Notes: generated by a model from the sequence alone, not told the origin. DNA of 49,121 nt from Candidatus Wallbacteria bacterium (GCA_016190005.1 JACPRK010000049.1:1-49121); one strand, 5' to 3'; shown: positions 1 to 9,857, counted from the first letter of the stretch. A program made the numbers and translations.

Positions 1-1290
1 GAGCGCGACGCCGACGACGACAAGAACGGCACAACGGACCCTGGGAGCACCGACACGAACACGAACGGGGTCGAGGACGAGTTCGAGACCATCGTCACGA
101 CCGACGACAAGGACGGCGACGGCACTCCCGACGCCACCGACCCTGACATCGACGGTGACGGGCTGCTCAACTCCGTCGATGCCGACGCCGATGGCAACCA
201 GACCCAGGACGACGGCAAGGTCGATACCGACACCGACGGAATCGTCGACGACGCCGACGTCGACAGTCACCCCGAGGCCAGCGATCCCGATGGCGACGGC
301 GTGATCTCCAGCTTCGACACCGACGACGACGGTGACGGCGTCGGCGACACCAGCGATCCCGACGTCGACGGCGACAACATCGCCAACGACGTGGACGCCG
401 ACGACGACGGGCTTTTTGGAACCGACAGCGGCGTGTCGGACGCCGACTTCGACCAGATCGTCGACAGCGAGGATGGCGACATCGACGGCGACACCCTCGA
501 CAACGAAACCGACGAGGATGACGACGGCGACGGCATCCCCGACGTCGAAGACGCCGACCCGATTCACTCGGATCAGTCCGGCGGCGGCTCCGGCTCCGAT
601 CCCACCAACGGCGGCGGTGGCAGCGGCAGCGGCGGCGGCACCGAGCCCTCAACCGCCACGATACGGCTGGAGCCTTTCCTTCCAGCGCCAGTCGGAGCCG
701 TCTGGGAGTATGACGCAGTGCAGACAGTAGAAAACGATCTAGGCGAGCACATCACCTACACGGGCACGCTGCGGATCGAAGTGACCGGGAAGAGCGCCGA
801 GACCGTATCCCTTTCGGTGACCGAGCAAGTCACCTCTCCCGACCCCTCCACGGACCAGCGCACCATTACAATCCCCGCGAACACTCACTCTCTCGAGGCA
901 ATCGTTGGCCTCCTCGGTGACTGCGCACGGGCCGAGAAGGACATTCCGGACCCCATGCCCCTCGGCACTTCGGTGGCGGTGACCGTCTTCACGAGCGACT
1001 GCGCGACGGGCTTGGAGGAGGAAAAGTCCGAGGGCACGGTAACGGTCACCACCGGAGTGACCATGTCGGTGCCGGCGGGCAGCTTCGACGACACCGTTCA
1101 ACTGGTCGGCGAGGGGTCACTGACCGAGTTCGCCGACAGCACGACAGAGAGCCTGCAGTTCACTGCCGTGGCCGCCCGCGACGTCGGCATCGTATCCGCC
1201 GTGGAGACCGAATCCCTCGGTGAGGGATACACCTACAAGCTACGGAGCTTCACGGTGTCCTCCGGCGGGTCGAGCAAGGCCCGTCGCTGA
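1..1290 (+). CDS. Secreted calcium-repeat (TSP3-like) protein, 5' end outside window
   Basis: The frame is open from base 1, so the start and any export signal are missing; 429 residues remain. About the first 190 residues are Asp/Gly/Asn/Thr-rich D-x-D-x-D-G units of the thrombospondin type 3 / bacterial calcium-binding kind. A Gly/Ser linker follows (about 190-217), then a roughly 210-residue beta-rich domain with landmarks VGAVWEYDA, VPAGSFDDTV and VGIVSAVETE. I do not recognise a named family for this last domain. The repeats would bind Ca2+ and stiffen the chain outside the cytoplasm; this is family knowledge, not shown here. Similar D-rich units recur inside the giant surface protein at about 22290-22480. 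A convincing terminator after the stop was not seen; 1291-1476 holds nothing else I recognise. Confidence 0.8.
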   Translation, partial: ERDADDDKNGTTDPGSTDTNTNGVEDEFETIVTTDDKDGDGTPDATDPDIDGDGLLNSVDADADGNQTQDDGKVDTDTDGIVDDADVDSHPEASDPDGDGVISSFDTDDDGDGVGDTSDPDVDGDNIANDVDADDDGLFGTDSGVSDADFDQIVDSEDGDIDGDTLDNETDEDDDGDGIPDVEDADPIHSDQSGGGSGSDPTNGGGGSGSGGGTEPSTATIRLEPFLPAPVGAVWEYDAVQTVENDLGEHITYTGTLRIEVTGKSAETVSLSVTEQVTSPDPSTDQRTITIPANTHSLEAIVGLLGDCARAEKDIPDPMPLGTSVAVTVFTSDCATGLEEEKSEGTVTVTTGVTMSVPAGSFDDTVQLVGEGSLTEFADSTTESLQFTAVAARDVGIVSAVETESLGEGYTYKLRSFTVSSGGSSKARR

Positions 1291-1476
1291 TCAATCGATA
1301 CGGCCTGAGCGCGGGATCCCGGCACCGTGACCGGGCTCCGCGCCATGGCCGGTCCCACGCCCTGAATCTGTCGACACACGTATCAGGCAGTACCTGCGCG
1401 CGTGCCCTCGGGTTACTTCCGAGCCGGCCGCCAGCGGTGAAAGCTCGACGAGCTCGCCAGCCCTCCTCTCGAGCGT

Positions 1477-1526
1477 GGTAGAGACGGGGTAGAGATCGGG
1501 CAGAGACGGGATCGCCGTGTTAAGAT
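1477..1526 (+). promoter_or_regulatory. Three helically phased 11-bp direct repeats before a TAAGAT -10 box
   Basis: Three imperfect copies of GGTAGAGACGG start at 1477, 1488 and 1499; the TAGAGA/CAGAGA cores fall at 1479, 1490 and 1501, exactly 11 bp apart. They end about 11 bp before TAAGAT (1521-1526), a plausible -10 box placed about 23 bases before the GTG at 1549. No good -35 box is visible and the repeats cover that position. This is the layout of a tandem activator site; the binding protein is unknown. Confidence 0.4.
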
Positions 1527-1548
1527 CCCCGCTCGAGGGAAGCTGAAA

Positions 1549-4500
1549 GTGGCCACCACCAAAGGACCCCGCGGCGCCGACCCCGGCCGTTCCACCGCCG
1601 GGGGTGCTCCCTCGACCGCCGGGTTCAATCCGTGGAACCCGGACAACCGCGCCACCGACTCACTGCTGGGCCGTCTGAACATCTCGCGCTCTACGGAGCG
1701 CGCGCCCTTGGCGGGCAGCCCTTCTGCAGGTCCACGCCCCAAGGGCCCCAAGCCGTTCGACGCGGAGGTCGTCCGCCAGGTCCGCGTCCAGCTCTACCAG
1801 ATGATGACCGACATGGGGCCGGGCAAGGACGAGAAGATCGAGAACGAGCGCGCTTGGTACACGGAGAAGGTCGCCGAGGCGATCGGGCACGTCCTGACCG
1901 AGCGCGACCTGAAGCTGCCCAACGAGACCATCGTCAAGATCCGCGACGACATCCTCGAGGGCATCCTCGGATTCGGCCCCCTGCAGAAACTGCTCGAGGA
2001 CCCGGACGTGACCGAGATCATGGTCAACGGGCCGTCGAAGGTCTTCGTCGAGAAGGCCGGCCGGCTCTACCTGTCCGAGATCACCTTCTCGAGCGAGGAG
2101 ACGCTTCGCCAGGTCATCGAGAAGATCGTCATCCCGCTGGGCCGGCGCGTCGACGAGACGAGCCCGATGACGGACGCGCGCTTGCCGGATGGCTCTCGCG
2201 TCAATATCGTGATCCGACCGCTGGCGCTCTCCGGGTCGACCATCACGGTCCGCAAGTTCCAGAAGATCCCGCTGAAACTCTCGAGCCTGGTGTCTGCCGG
2301 GACGCTGACGCGCGAGATGTCGGTCTTCCTGGAAGGTTGCGTGCGCAGCAAGCTCAACATCGTGGTGAGCGGGGAGACGGGGTCGGGCAAGACGACGACC
2401 CTGAACGCGCTTTCGAGCTTCCTGCCGCTCGACGCCCGCATCGTAACCATCGAGGACTCTGCCGAGTTGCAGCTGCAGCAGGACCACGTCGTGCAGCTGG
2501 AAGCCCGCCAGGCCAACGTCGAGGGGCGCGGCGAGGTGACGATCCGCGACCTGCTGCGCAACGCGCTCCACATGATCCCGGACCGCATCATCGTCGGCGA
2601 GTGCCGCGGCGGCGAGGCGCTGGACATGCTGAATGCGATGAGCAGCGGCAACGACGGCTCGATGACGACGGGCCACGCCAACACGCCGCGCGATCTGATC
2701 GGACGTATCGAGACGATGGTGATGATGGCGGGAATGGGTCTGCCCAGCCGCGCGATCCGAGAGCAGATCGCCAGCGCCGTGCAGCTGATCGTGCACCAGG
2801 CGCGCGGCAAGGACGGCGTGCGGCGCATCACCAGCATCGCCGAGATCGGCGGCATCAAGGACGGCAACGTCCAGGTCAACGAGATCTTCCGGTTCGAGAC
2901 CCAGGGAATCGACCCCGAAACGGGTCGCACGATCGGCTCCCACGTGGCAACGGGGCTCATCCCCAAGTGCCTCGGCCGGCTTCTGATGGACGACTTCTTC
3001 GTTCCGGACGGCACATTCGGGCCGACCGTGAGCATCGAGAGCATCCGGGACGAGATGCGCCAGCGCGAGGAGGACGAGCGCCGCTCCGAGGAGGCGCGCT
3101 CCAAGGCCAAGATCGTGATGCAGACGGCCCTGGAGAAGCCGCAGGAAGAGGAGGAGACGACCTCCTACGGCAGCGTGTTCCACTGGCGGCAGGCGTTCGG
3201 CGCCGATTCCTCCGAGGAGGCCTCGACGACCGGAGCGGCGTTGCCGGCGGCGGCCAGCCATCGGGACCGCCTGCGCGAGCTGACGAAGCAGCTGAGTGAG
3301 CGGAGGAAGTCACTGCTCTCACGGACGGCCAAGGACGACGAGGAGCAGGTGCTAGTCGAGGAGATGCGGGACCTGGTACTGGAAGCGTTGCCCTCCGCCG
3401 GCAGCTTCGAAGAGCTCGAGAAGACCTACGCCAGCATCGAGGAAGAGCGGCGCGTGATGAAGACGCGCGTCGACCGGGCCCTGGACGCCATCCTGGTGGA
3501 GGAAAAAATCGAGCTCTCGGCCCAGCTGCGTAAGCGGGTGGTCGACGAGGTGCTCAACAACGTGGTCGGCCTGGGGCCGCTGCAGGCGCTGGTCGAGGAC
3601 GCCGAGATCTCGGAGATCATGGTCAACGGCCCGGACCGCATCTTCGTGGAGCGCTCCGGCAAGCTGATGCTCACCGAGGTCAAGTTCAAGGAAGAGGCCC
3701 ATCTCCGCCACATCGTCAGCCAGATCCTCCGGCCGATCGGCCGCCGCGTGGACGAGACCTCGCCGATGGTCGACGCCCGGCTGAGGGACGGCTCGCGCGT
3801 GAACATCGTGGTGCCGCCGATAGCGCTGCCCGGCACCTGCATCACCATCCGCAAGTTCGCCAAGGACCCCTACTCCATCCGCGATCTGGTCAGCTTCGGC
3901 ACCCTGACTCCGGACGTGGCGGCCTTCCTCCACGCGTGCGTGAAAATCCGGCTGAACATGGTGATCTCCGGTAGCACCGGCTCGGGGAAGACGACCACGC
4001 TGAACGCCATCAGCGGCTACATCCCAGACGAGACGCGCATCGTCACCGTGGAGGACGCCGCCGAGCTTCAGCTGCAGCAAGAGCACATCCTCCCGCTGGA
4101 AGCTCGCCAGCCGAACATCGAGGGCAAGGGCGCCATCACCATCCGGCAGCTCGTGATGAACGCGCTCCACATGCGGCCGGACCGCATCATCGTCGGCGAG
4201 TGCCGCGGCGGCGAAGCGCTCGACATGCTCATGGCCATGAACACCGGCCACGACGGCTCGCTCACCACGCTCCACTCCAACTCCCCCTACGACACCATCC
4301 TGCGCCTGCAGACCCTGGTGATGTTGAGCGGCATGAGCCTGCCGCTGCGCGCCATCAACGAGCAGATCGCCGGCGCCATCCAGCTCATCATCCACCAGGA
4401 CAGGCTCTCCGACGGCAAGCGGCGCATCACCCATATCACGGAGCTGGCCGGCTTCGTCGACGACAAGCCGCACCTGCTCGACATTTTCAAGTGGATTTCC

Positions 4501-6777
4501 CGGGGAATCGGCCCCAAGGAGGCCCACCTCGGAACCCTCGAGCCGACGGGTCACATCCCCAGCTTCTTCAACCGCTTCGTCGAAGACAACGTGGAGCTGC
4601 CGCAACTGGTCTTCGGCCCCAGCATTGACGTCGACGAGCTCTTCACGCGCTTGCAGCACGAGCAGCGAAAGCGCGCCGAGGAGGAGCGCCGCCGTCTACT
4701 GAAGCTGGCCCGGGAAGAAGAGGCGAAGCTCGAAGCCGAAATCCACGCGGCAAACGTCGCGCTCGCCCCCGAAGAGCTCGATGTCACGACGGCCTCGGGA
4801 GCCCCGGCTCGACCCGGCCCGACCGGCCCGGGCTCGGCGCATCTGCGCTCCAAGGTCTTTACCTGGATGGACGCCGTGCGAGCCGAAGACCAGGCGGAGA
4901 CTGCGGCAGTGCCGACCGTTCACAACGAACGGCGCTGGCAGCTCTTCAAGAAACTTCGGTCACTCTCCAAGGAACGGAGCTCGCGGCGCGTGGAGGCCGA
5001 TCAGTTCGAGCAGGCTCGGGTGATCCTGACTCAGGCCGTAGCAAAGGAGCTGGAGACCGTCGCCATTCCGGACGATTTCACGTCGGTCGCCAGCGAGCGC
5101 GTGTTCATGGCCACGCTGATTGCCTCCGTTCTGCAGCGGGTGCGCAGCAAGGAGGGCTTTTTCGTCGAGAAGGCCCAGGAAGACGCGCTGCAGTACCGGG
5201 TGCTCTCCGAGTTCTGCGGGTTCGGCCCGATTCAGCAGCTGATGGACGACGCGGAGATCAGCGAGATCATGGTGAACGGACCCAAGCGGATCTTCATCGA
5301 GCGCAAGGGTCGCGTCGTGCTCTCGGACGTGACCTTCGACGAAGACGCCCAGGTCGTTGCCATCCTCCAGCGCATGCTGGGACCGGTCAACCGTCGCTGC
5401 GACATCGCCAGCCCCATGGTCGACGCGCGGCTCCACGACGGCAGCCGCATCAACGCCGTCATCGCGCCGCTGGCGATCTCGGGCTCCACCATCACGATCC
5501 GCAAATTCGCGCGCGACCCGTACACCATCGAGATGCTCGGTGACATCGGCACGCTCTCCTCGCACATGGCGGCCTTCGTGAAGGCGGCCGTGCAGGCCCG
5601 GTTGAACGTGGTGGTGTCGGGCGGCACCGGCTCCGGCAAGACGACGACGTTGAACGCCATCAGCGCCTTCATCCCGGAGAACGAGCGCATCATCAGCATC
5701 GAGGACACGGCCGAGCTGCAGCTGCAACAGGACCACGTGGTCCAGCTGGAGAGCCGCCCGCCGAGCCTCGAGGGCACCGGCGCCATCACCATCCGCGACC
5801 TCGTCAAGAACGCCCTGCACATGCGCCCGGAGCGGATCGTGGTCGGCGAGTGTCGCGGCGGAGAGGCCCTGGACATGCTCCAGGCGATGGCGACGGGCCA
5901 GGCCGGCTCACTCACGACGGCGCACGCGAACACGCCACGCGAGCTGGTCGGGCGTCTGGAAGTGATGGTGATGATGGCCGGGACCGGCCTCTCGATGGCC
6001 AGCATCCGAGACCAGATCACCAGCACCGTCGACATCGTCATCCAGCAGCAGCGCTTCAAGGACGGGACACGAAAGGTGACGCACATCTCGGAGGTTACCG
6101 GGATGACGCCGAGCGGCGAGGTCGAGCTGGTCGACATCTTCCACTTCGAGACACAGGGCGTCAGCCCTGACGGCAAGATCGTTGGGGAGTTCAAGGCGAC
6201 GGGATACATCCCCCGCTGCATCCGCGCCTTCCATGCGGCCAACTTCGCGCTGCCCGACGACATCTTCGGACCAGGGACCTCGGTTGGGCGCGAGTACGAC
6301 CGCATCGATCGGCAGCGCAAGATCGAGCGCGAGCGAGAGAAGAACCTGGAGCGGATGCGGTACCGGACAGAGGCCCCCGCCACGCGCCCCTCCGCGGGCG
6401 GCGCCGGGCAAACCGAGGAGGTCTCGGTGGCGAGCGAGCTGGCCAAGCGGCGGTCGGCTCGGGCGACGATGCAGCGAGTGATGGCCGAGGGCGGCGCAGG
6501 GGAGGCTACCGGCGGCGACGAGGGCATCCGCCCCGGCGAAGAGCTGGCAATCGCCGGGGAGATGCGAGAGAGGATCGCCACCAACGAGGCCCAGGCGGCG
6601 GAGCGGCCGGCGACGCCGGTCGACCTGCACCTGAACCATCTGGATTCTCCGGAGGAATCGACTCCGTCGGCCGGCCGGCAGATCGACTTGAAGTCGCAGC
6701 TGCGATCGCGAACGACGTCGGAGCCGGCGCTCCTGAGACGACTGCGCAAGAACAAGCGCGACCAGGACGGCGATTGA
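1549..6777 (+). CDS. Triple-module CpaF/TadA/VirB11-type secretion ATPase
   Basis: 1742 aa from a GTG with GAGGGA 8 bases upstream. Three full CpaF/TadA-type ATPase modules lie in tandem, about 540 residues apart. Each has an N-terminal all-helical part, a GFGPLQ/GLGPLQ/GFGPIQ segment with EIMVNGP, a Walker A (GETGSGKTT 275-283, GSTGSGKTT 808-816, GGTGSGKTT 1358-1366), an Asp box ([24 protein letters not shown]), a Walker B-like [13 protein letters not shown] and a His box (GHAN, LHSN, AHAN). None looks degenerate. Charged linkers join the modules, and the last 150 residues are charged and probably disordered. Usual family members have one module (about 400-500 aa) and work as cytoplasmic hexamers powering Tad pilus or type II/IV secretion. 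No tadB/tadC or secretin gene is in the window, so the partner machine is not visible. I infer that two chains could make one six-module ring. Confidence 0.95.
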   Translation: MATTKGPRGADPGRSTAGGAPSTAGFNPWNPDNRATDSLLGRLNISRSTERAPLAGSPSAGPRPKGPKPFDAEVVRQVRVQLYQMMTDMGPGKDEKIENERAWYTEKVAEAIGHVLTERDLKLPNETIVKIRDDILEGILGFGPLQKLLEDPDVTEIMVNGPSKVFVEKAGRLYLSEITFSSEETLRQVIEKIVIPLGRRVDETSPMTDARLPDGSRVNIVIRPLALSGSTITVRKFQKIPLKLSSLVSAGTLTREMSVFLEGCVRSKLNIVVSGETGSGKTTTLNALSSFLPLDARIVTIEDSAELQLQQDHVVQLEARQANVEGRGEVTIRDLLRNALHMIPDRIIVGECRGGEALDMLNAMSSGNDGSMTTGHANTPRDLIGRIETMVMMAGMGLPSRAIREQIASAVQLIVHQARGKDGVRRITSIAEIGGIKDGNVQVNEIFRFETQGIDPETGRTIGSHVATGLIPKCLGRLLMDDFFVPDGTFGPTVSIESIRDEMRQREEDERRSEEARSKAKIVMQTALEKPQEEEETTSYGSVFHWRQAFGADSSEEASTTGAALPAAASHRDRLRELTKQLSERRKSLLSRTAKDDEEQVLVEEMRDLVLEALPSAGSFEELEKTYASIEEERRVMKTRVDRALDAILVEEKIELSAQLRKRVVDEVLNNVVGLGPLQALVEDAEISEIMVNGPDRIFVERSGKLMLTEVKFKEEAHLRHIVSQILRPIGRRVDETSPMVDARLRDGSRVNIVVPPIALPGTCITIRKFAKDPYSIRDLVSFGTLTPDVAAFLHACVKIRLNMVISGSTGSGKTTTLNAISGYIPDETRIVTVEDAAELQLQQEHILPLEARQPNIEGKGAITIRQLVMNALHMRPDRIIVGECRGGEALDMLMAMNTGHDGSLTTLHSNSPYDTILRLQTLVMLSGMSLPLRAINEQIAGAIQLIIHQDRLSDGKRRITHITELAGFVDDKPHLLDIFKWISRGIGPKEAHLGTLEPTGHIPSFFNRFVEDNVELPQLVFGPSIDVDELFTRLQHEQRKRAEEERRRLLKLAREEEAKLEAEIHAANVALAPEELDVTTASGAPARPGPTGPGSAHLRSKVFTWMDAVRAEDQAETAAVPTVHNERRWQLFKKLRSLSKERSSRRVEADQFEQARVILTQAVAKELETVAIPDDFTSVASERVFMATLIASVLQRVRSKEGFFVEKAQEDALQYRVLSEFCGFGPIQQLMDDAEISEIMVNGPKRIFIERKGRVVLSDVTFDEDAQVVAILQRMLGPVNRRCDIASPMVDARLHDGSRINAVIAPLAISGSTITIRKFARDPYTIEMLGDIGTLSSHMAAFVKAAVQARLNVVVSGGTGSGKTTTLNAISAFIPENERIISIEDTAELQLQQDHVVQLESRPPSLEGTGAITIRDLVKNALHMRPERIVVGECRGGEALDMLQAMATGQAGSLTTAHANTPRELVGRLEVMVMMAGTGLSMASIRDQITSTVDIVIQQQRFKDGTRKVTHISEVTGMTPSGEVELVDIFHFETQGVSPDGKIVGEFKATGYIPRCIRAFHAANFALPDDIFGPGTSVGREYDRIDRQRKIEREREKNLERMRYRTEAPATRPSAGGAGQTEEVSVASELAKRRSARATMQRVMAEGGAGEATGGDEGIRPGEELAIAGEMRERIATNEAQAAERPATPVDLHLNHLDSPEESTPSAGRQIDLKSQLRSRTTSEPALLRRLRKNKRDQDGD

Positions 6778-8240
6778 TGCCCGCTGACGGGGGCACGACC
6801 GTATCCGCTCAGGCTGAGCCTGTCGAAGCCCAAGTCTCCCGACGCCCAGGGCTTGGTCTAGGGCTAACGCTGGCGTGCCTGATCGCGATATCGTGGGCTC
6901 CACCGGTCTCTGCGGCTCCCGGAAAAGCCCGTGGTCGCAAGGCAGCCCGGGTCCGTTCCGCAGCTCCACTTCAGGCGCCGACCGAAGGAGTGGTCGCGCG
7001 GGCGGCTCCGCTGGAGGGGCCGTTCTACGCGCGTCTGAGAGGCTGGAGCCGTTACCAGATCTTCCGGGCGCCTGCGGCGCTGCAGCCGGGGGAGGAGCTG
7101 CGCGTACTCGAAGGGGCGCGCGTGGAGCTGGACCTGCCGGTCCGGGGGACTCTGCGCACGGCGGGAGGCGAGTGTCTTTTCATGGTACGGGCCTCAGAAA
7201 TCCTGATGGACCGAGGAACAGCCCACGTCCGGGCCCGGGACCAGGAGCCGCTGCTCCTGGTGACGCCGGCGGGGGAGCTCCTGGCGAAGGGCGCTCGTTA
7301 CACCCTGGACGTGCGGCCTGCCGACGGCACAACCGTGGTGCGGGTGCTGAGCGGAGTCCTGCGAGCGCAGCCCAGGGGCAACCAGCCGGAGATCCTGGTA
7401 GGGACAGGTATGGAGGTCGTAATGCTGCCCGGGGCGTCGGCCCTGGCTCGCAGGAGCCCGATTCCTCTCGACACGCTGCTCGAGCGCTTCTCGGCCAGCG
7501 GTCTGGGCCCCGGCTTCACGCTGGGGCGAGAGGAGCCGGCCAAGGAAGGCAGGCCCCCCCGGGGTCAGCTCGGACAGTCCTCGTCCGGGCCCACCCATCG
7601 GAGACCCGCGTCCGGGGGCACGCCAGTTTCGCGACTCAAAGGCTCCGACGGAGCCGACGACTCTTCCAGCGAGAGCGACCCGCCCCCGCCCACCTTGCGG
7701 CCGCCCGCATCCGGGATGAGCCTGCGGGACCGGATGCGCTCCCTGCGAAGCCCCTCGGAGCGAGTCAGACGCTACGAGTGGACGGTCGCCGAGCAGGCCG
7801 CAGCCGGGCGCGAGGAGCTGGAACGCGCAGCCGCCAACAGCAGGCCCGGGCTGCTGCGTGACGAGGCTCTCTACCGCAAGGCCTGGCTCCAGGATCGCCA
7901 CGAGAAGAGCCTGGCCCGAGGCCAGATTCTGGCCGGCTCTCACCGGCGGGAGGCGCTCTTCGAAGAGTCGCAAGCCCGCGACCGGCTCCTGGAAGCCGGT
8001 CGCAGCCGGGCCCTGGGCCGCGGGCTCTGGCTGCAGACCCGCGAAGGGGTAACTGCCGCCCAGACCGAGCTGGACACCCTCGCGGCCGCGATCGACGCAC
8101 TCGACGCCCAGCTTGCGGCCCTGGGTTCCACGCCCGCCGACACCGCACGCGCCCGCACGCTCTCCGAACAGCGCGACAGCGCAGTCGGAAGGGCCAACCG
8201 CCTGAAGGACCGCATCGGAGAGCTGATCGAGATCCAGTAG
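6777..8240 (+). CDS. Exported FecR-domain protein with C-terminal coiled coil
   Basis: 487 aa from an ATG that overlaps the previous stop (TGATG), suggesting coupling to the ATPase gene. Residues about 26-47 form a signal peptide ending near VSAAPG. Residues about 60-230 look like a FecR domain: a prominent stretch reads RGTAHVRAR, TPAGELLAKGARYTLDV, then VRVLSGVLRA. Residues 230-325 are Pro/Ser-rich and probably disordered, and 330-487 are Ala/Glu/Arg-rich and coiled-coil-like. FecR domains occur in sigma/anti-sigma signalling and in envelope proteins. No sigma factor or TonB receptor is nearby, so a structural or sensory envelope role linked to the secretion ATPase is my inference. The first 20 codons contain a copy of the dispersed palindromic repeat (6807-6830), so the true start may be further in. 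Confidence 0.75.
   Translation: MPADGGTTVSAQAEPVEAQVSRRPGLGLGLTLACLIAISWAPPVSAAPGKARGRKAARVRSAAPLQAPTEGVVARAAPLEGPFYARLRGWSRYQIFRAPAALQPGEELRVLEGARVELDLPVRGTLRTAGGECLFMVRASEILMDRGTAHVRARDQEPLLLVTPAGELLAKGARYTLDVRPADGTTVVRVLSGVLRAQPRGNQPEILVGTGMEVVMLPGASALARRSPIPLDTLLERFSASGLGPGFTLGREEPAKEGRPPRGQLGQSSSGPTHRRPASGGTPVSRLKGSDGADDSSSESDPPPPTLRPPASGMSLRDRMRSLRSPSERVRRYEWTVAEQAAAGREELERAAANSRPGLLRDEALYRKAWLQDRHEKSLARGQILAGSHRREALFEESQARDRLLEAGRSRALGRGLWLQTREGVTAAQTELDTLAAAIDALDAQLAALGSTPADTARARTLSEQRDSAVGRANRLKDRIGELIEIQ
6807..6830. repeat. Dispersed palindromic repeat, copy 1
   Basis: GCTCAGGCTGAGCCTGTCGA with flanks; it contains the self-complementary core CTCAGGCTGAG and the TGTCGAAGCC half seen in the other copies (8316-8343, 11201-11269, 25618-25665). 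This copy lies within the predicted start of the FecR-domain gene. Confidence 0.6.
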
Positions 8241-8315
8241 AGGGACGAGGGATGGTGGCACTGATTCCACTCAGGGGCTTCGCCCCCGAACCCCGACCAG
8301 GGGACCCCTGGCCCT

Positions 8316-8343
8316 CCTTCGACGAGCTCAGGACAGGCTCTGG
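8316..8343. repeat. Dispersed palindromic repeat, copy 2
   Basis: The core CTTCGACGAGCTCAGG followed by ACAGGCTCTGG lies in the spacer between the FecR-domain gene and the lipoprotein gene. The flanks on both sides are C/G-run rich (8268-8315, 8344-8352). The open frame through it is unlikely to be translated. Confidence 0.6.
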
Positions 8344-8395
8344 CCCCCCATTTTCTAACAGCTCGACGGAGCAAAGCGCTCGCGTGGGTGCGCCC

Positions 8396-8827
8396 ATGAT
8401 TGGCGTGTGTCTGGTGACCCTTCTGGCCCTGGCCGGAGGGACAGGCGGCTGTGGCAAACCGCAGGCGCCGTCGCCCAGGCCGCTGGTGGAGGAGATCGTG
8501 CGGGATATGCAGGAGCGCGCCTTCGACAGGCTGTACGGACGGCTCACGGCCGCCCGCAAGAGGGAGCTGACGCTCCAGGAGTATGTGAGGACGAACCTTG
8601 CCGGTTTCGAAAAGCTGGAGAGCGCTGGCGGAGCCCTGGAAGACTGGCAGCTGCGGGAGGAGACCCGCTCTCCGGACGGCACCGAGGCCTGGGTCGAAAC
8701 CGTGGTCCGGGTCACTTTTCCAGGGAAGGCGGGGCCGAGCGAGCACCGCCGGCGGCTGGTGTTTCAGCTCACGTACGAAGAAGACGAGTGGAAGTTCGAC
8801 AGCTACAGGAGTTATGAAGTGCCTTGA
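8396..8827 (+). CDS. Small lipoprotein, possible NTF2-like fold
   Basis: 143 aa from ATG 8396. An in-frame GTG at 8384 has GGAG 12 bases before it and is a real alternative; the open frame further upstream reads through a palindromic repeat and is discounted. The N-terminus is a short hydrophobic segment ending GTGGC, a weak lipobox, so an outer or inner membrane lipoprotein is likely. The rest (about 120 residues) alternates helix (PLVEEIVRDMQERAFDRLYG) with strands ending EDEWKFDSYRSYEV. This resembles small NTF2/DUF4878-like lipoproteins with an Arg/Lys-rich helical start. No catalytic motif is visible. It sits in the ATPase/FecR run and probably belongs to the same envelope process. Family assignment is tentative. 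Confidence 0.7.
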   Translation: MIGVCLVTLLALAGGTGGCGKPQAPSPRPLVEEIVRDMQERAFDRLYGRLTAARKRELTLQEYVRTNLAGFEKLESAGGALEDWQLREETRSPDGTEAWVETVVRVTFPGKAGPSEHRRRLVFQLTYEEDEWKFDSYRSYEVP

Positions 8828-8875
8828 ACCCCGAACCCGGGAGGACGCACTCGAAGGTTGAAAGGGCCCGACCCC

Positions 8876-9361
8876 ATGGATGCTCAGACTGATTTCCTCA
8901 GTTCCCTGAAGAGTTGCCCGCTGCTGCGCGACCTCTCGGCCGAGGAGCTGGATCGGCTCCAGACCGGTTCCCGCATCCGCGAGTACGACGAGCAGAACCC
9001 GGTCATCTGCGAGGAAGGCAAGGTCGGCGACGGGTTCTTCGTCATCCTCCTGGGCCAGGTCCGGGTCTTCAAGCACGATGAGAAGGGTCGTGAGCACCTG
9101 CTGGCCGTGCTCAAGGCCGGTGACTTCTTCGGCGAAATGGCGCTGCTCGACATGGAGGTACGCTCTGCCACCTGCCACGCGCTGGAACCGGTGAAGGTCC
9201 TCTGGTTCGGGCGCGAGTCGTTCGAGAAGCTGCGCATGGAGGGCAGCCCCATCATCGGCAAGCTCCTGTTCCGGATGATGATCGACCTGAGCCACCGCCT
9301 TCGACTGCTGAATGAACGGTTTGTCTACCTCCGCAGCTGCTACACCGGCGGACGCGCCTGA
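8876..9361 (+). CDS. Stand-alone cyclic-nucleotide-binding (CRP-like sensor) protein
   Basis: 161 aa; ATG 8876 follows AAAGGG at a 9-base gap, better than the TTG at 8858. Nearly the whole chain is one cNMP-binding beta-barrel: helix LLRDLSAEELDRLQ, strands through GDGFFVILLGQVRVF, and the phosphate-binding cassette GDFFGEMALLDMEVRSAT with the expected Gly-Glu and Arg. The C-terminal helix (RMMIDLSHRLRLLNERFVYL) is the CRP dimer helix, but no helix-turn-helix follows. It is therefore a sensor that must act through a partner protein and not by binding DNA. Such single-domain proteins are known next to pilus and motility genes. Its place downstream of a secretion ATPase suggests it signals to that machine; this is inference. 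Confidence 0.88.
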   Translation: MDAQTDFLSSLKSCPLLRDLSAEELDRLQTGSRIREYDEQNPVICEEGKVGDGFFVILLGQVRVFKHDEKGREHLLAVLKAGDFFGEMALLDMEVRSATCHALEPVKVLWFGRESFEKLRMEGSPIIGKLLFRMMIDLSHRLRLLNERFVYLRSCYTGGRA

Positions 9362-9395
9362 GCGGACGCTTCGAACCCGAGAGAGGTGTGAGCCT

Positions 9396-9857
9396 ATGAG
9401 ACTCTGCATACCGATTCTGATCGTCCTCGTCTGTCTGACCGGCTCCTGGCCGGCCGCAGCACCGACTCAACCGGGAGCTTTTGCCGCCCCCCTGCGCCAG
9501 GCGCCCCCGAGCTTCGACCAGCTCGCACTAGCCGAAACCAAGAGCCAGGAGACTGTCTGGCAGGCGGGCGCCGGCGATGCCGCGATTTCTTCGAGCGGCC
9601 TCGAGGCCGAGCGGCGCCGTCGCTGCCGGCGCTCCATCGTCCGCATCCTTTTGCTCGTCCTGATCCTGATCGTCTGCCTGCTGGCGCTGGCGCTGGCGTC
9701 GAAATCGATCACGCTCTGCTTGCTCGAGCGGATGATCGAGGAGCACGAGCGCAAGCATGGCTGCAAGGTCGTCCGCCCGGGCAGCTGCGAGGGTTCGGCC
9801 AGCGACGGCGCAGCCGGGCCCCCGCCGACGGAGCCTGGCGGCCCGGCCGCGGGTTGA
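9396..9857 (+). CDS. Small membrane protein with signal peptide and one TM helix
   Basis: 153 aa from ATG 9396, with GAGAGG 9 bases upstream. Residues 1-22 are a signal-like hydrophobic segment ending WPAAAP, and about 84-104 are a strong transmembrane helix (IVRILLLVLILIVCLLALAL) preceded by an Arg cluster. A cytosolic-looking helix with His/Lys follows, then a Pro/Gly tail. Between the two hydrophobic segments lies SQETVWQAG, which recurs as AKEPVWQEP in the next gene product. I do not recognise the family. Spacing to its neighbours (34 bases upstream, 99 downstream) fits one transcription unit. Confidence 0.65.
   Translation: MRLCIPILIVLVCLTGSWPAAAPTQPGAFAAPLRQAPPSFDQLALAETKSQETVWQAGAGDAAISSSGLEAERRRRCRRSIVRILLLVLILIVCLLALALASKSITLCLLERMIEEHERKHGCKVVRPGSCEGSASDGAAGPPPTEPGGPAAG

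Noticed and set aside
1660-3261. 533-codon minus-strand frame
   Set aside because: Antisense to the first ATPase module; no recognisable motif, Arg/His/Leu-rich composition.
8876-9361. Part of a cyclic-nucleotide anti-phage (CBASS-like) system
   Set aside because: No nucleotide cyclase or effector domain beside it; the barrel is a CRP-type cAMP/cGMP sensor.
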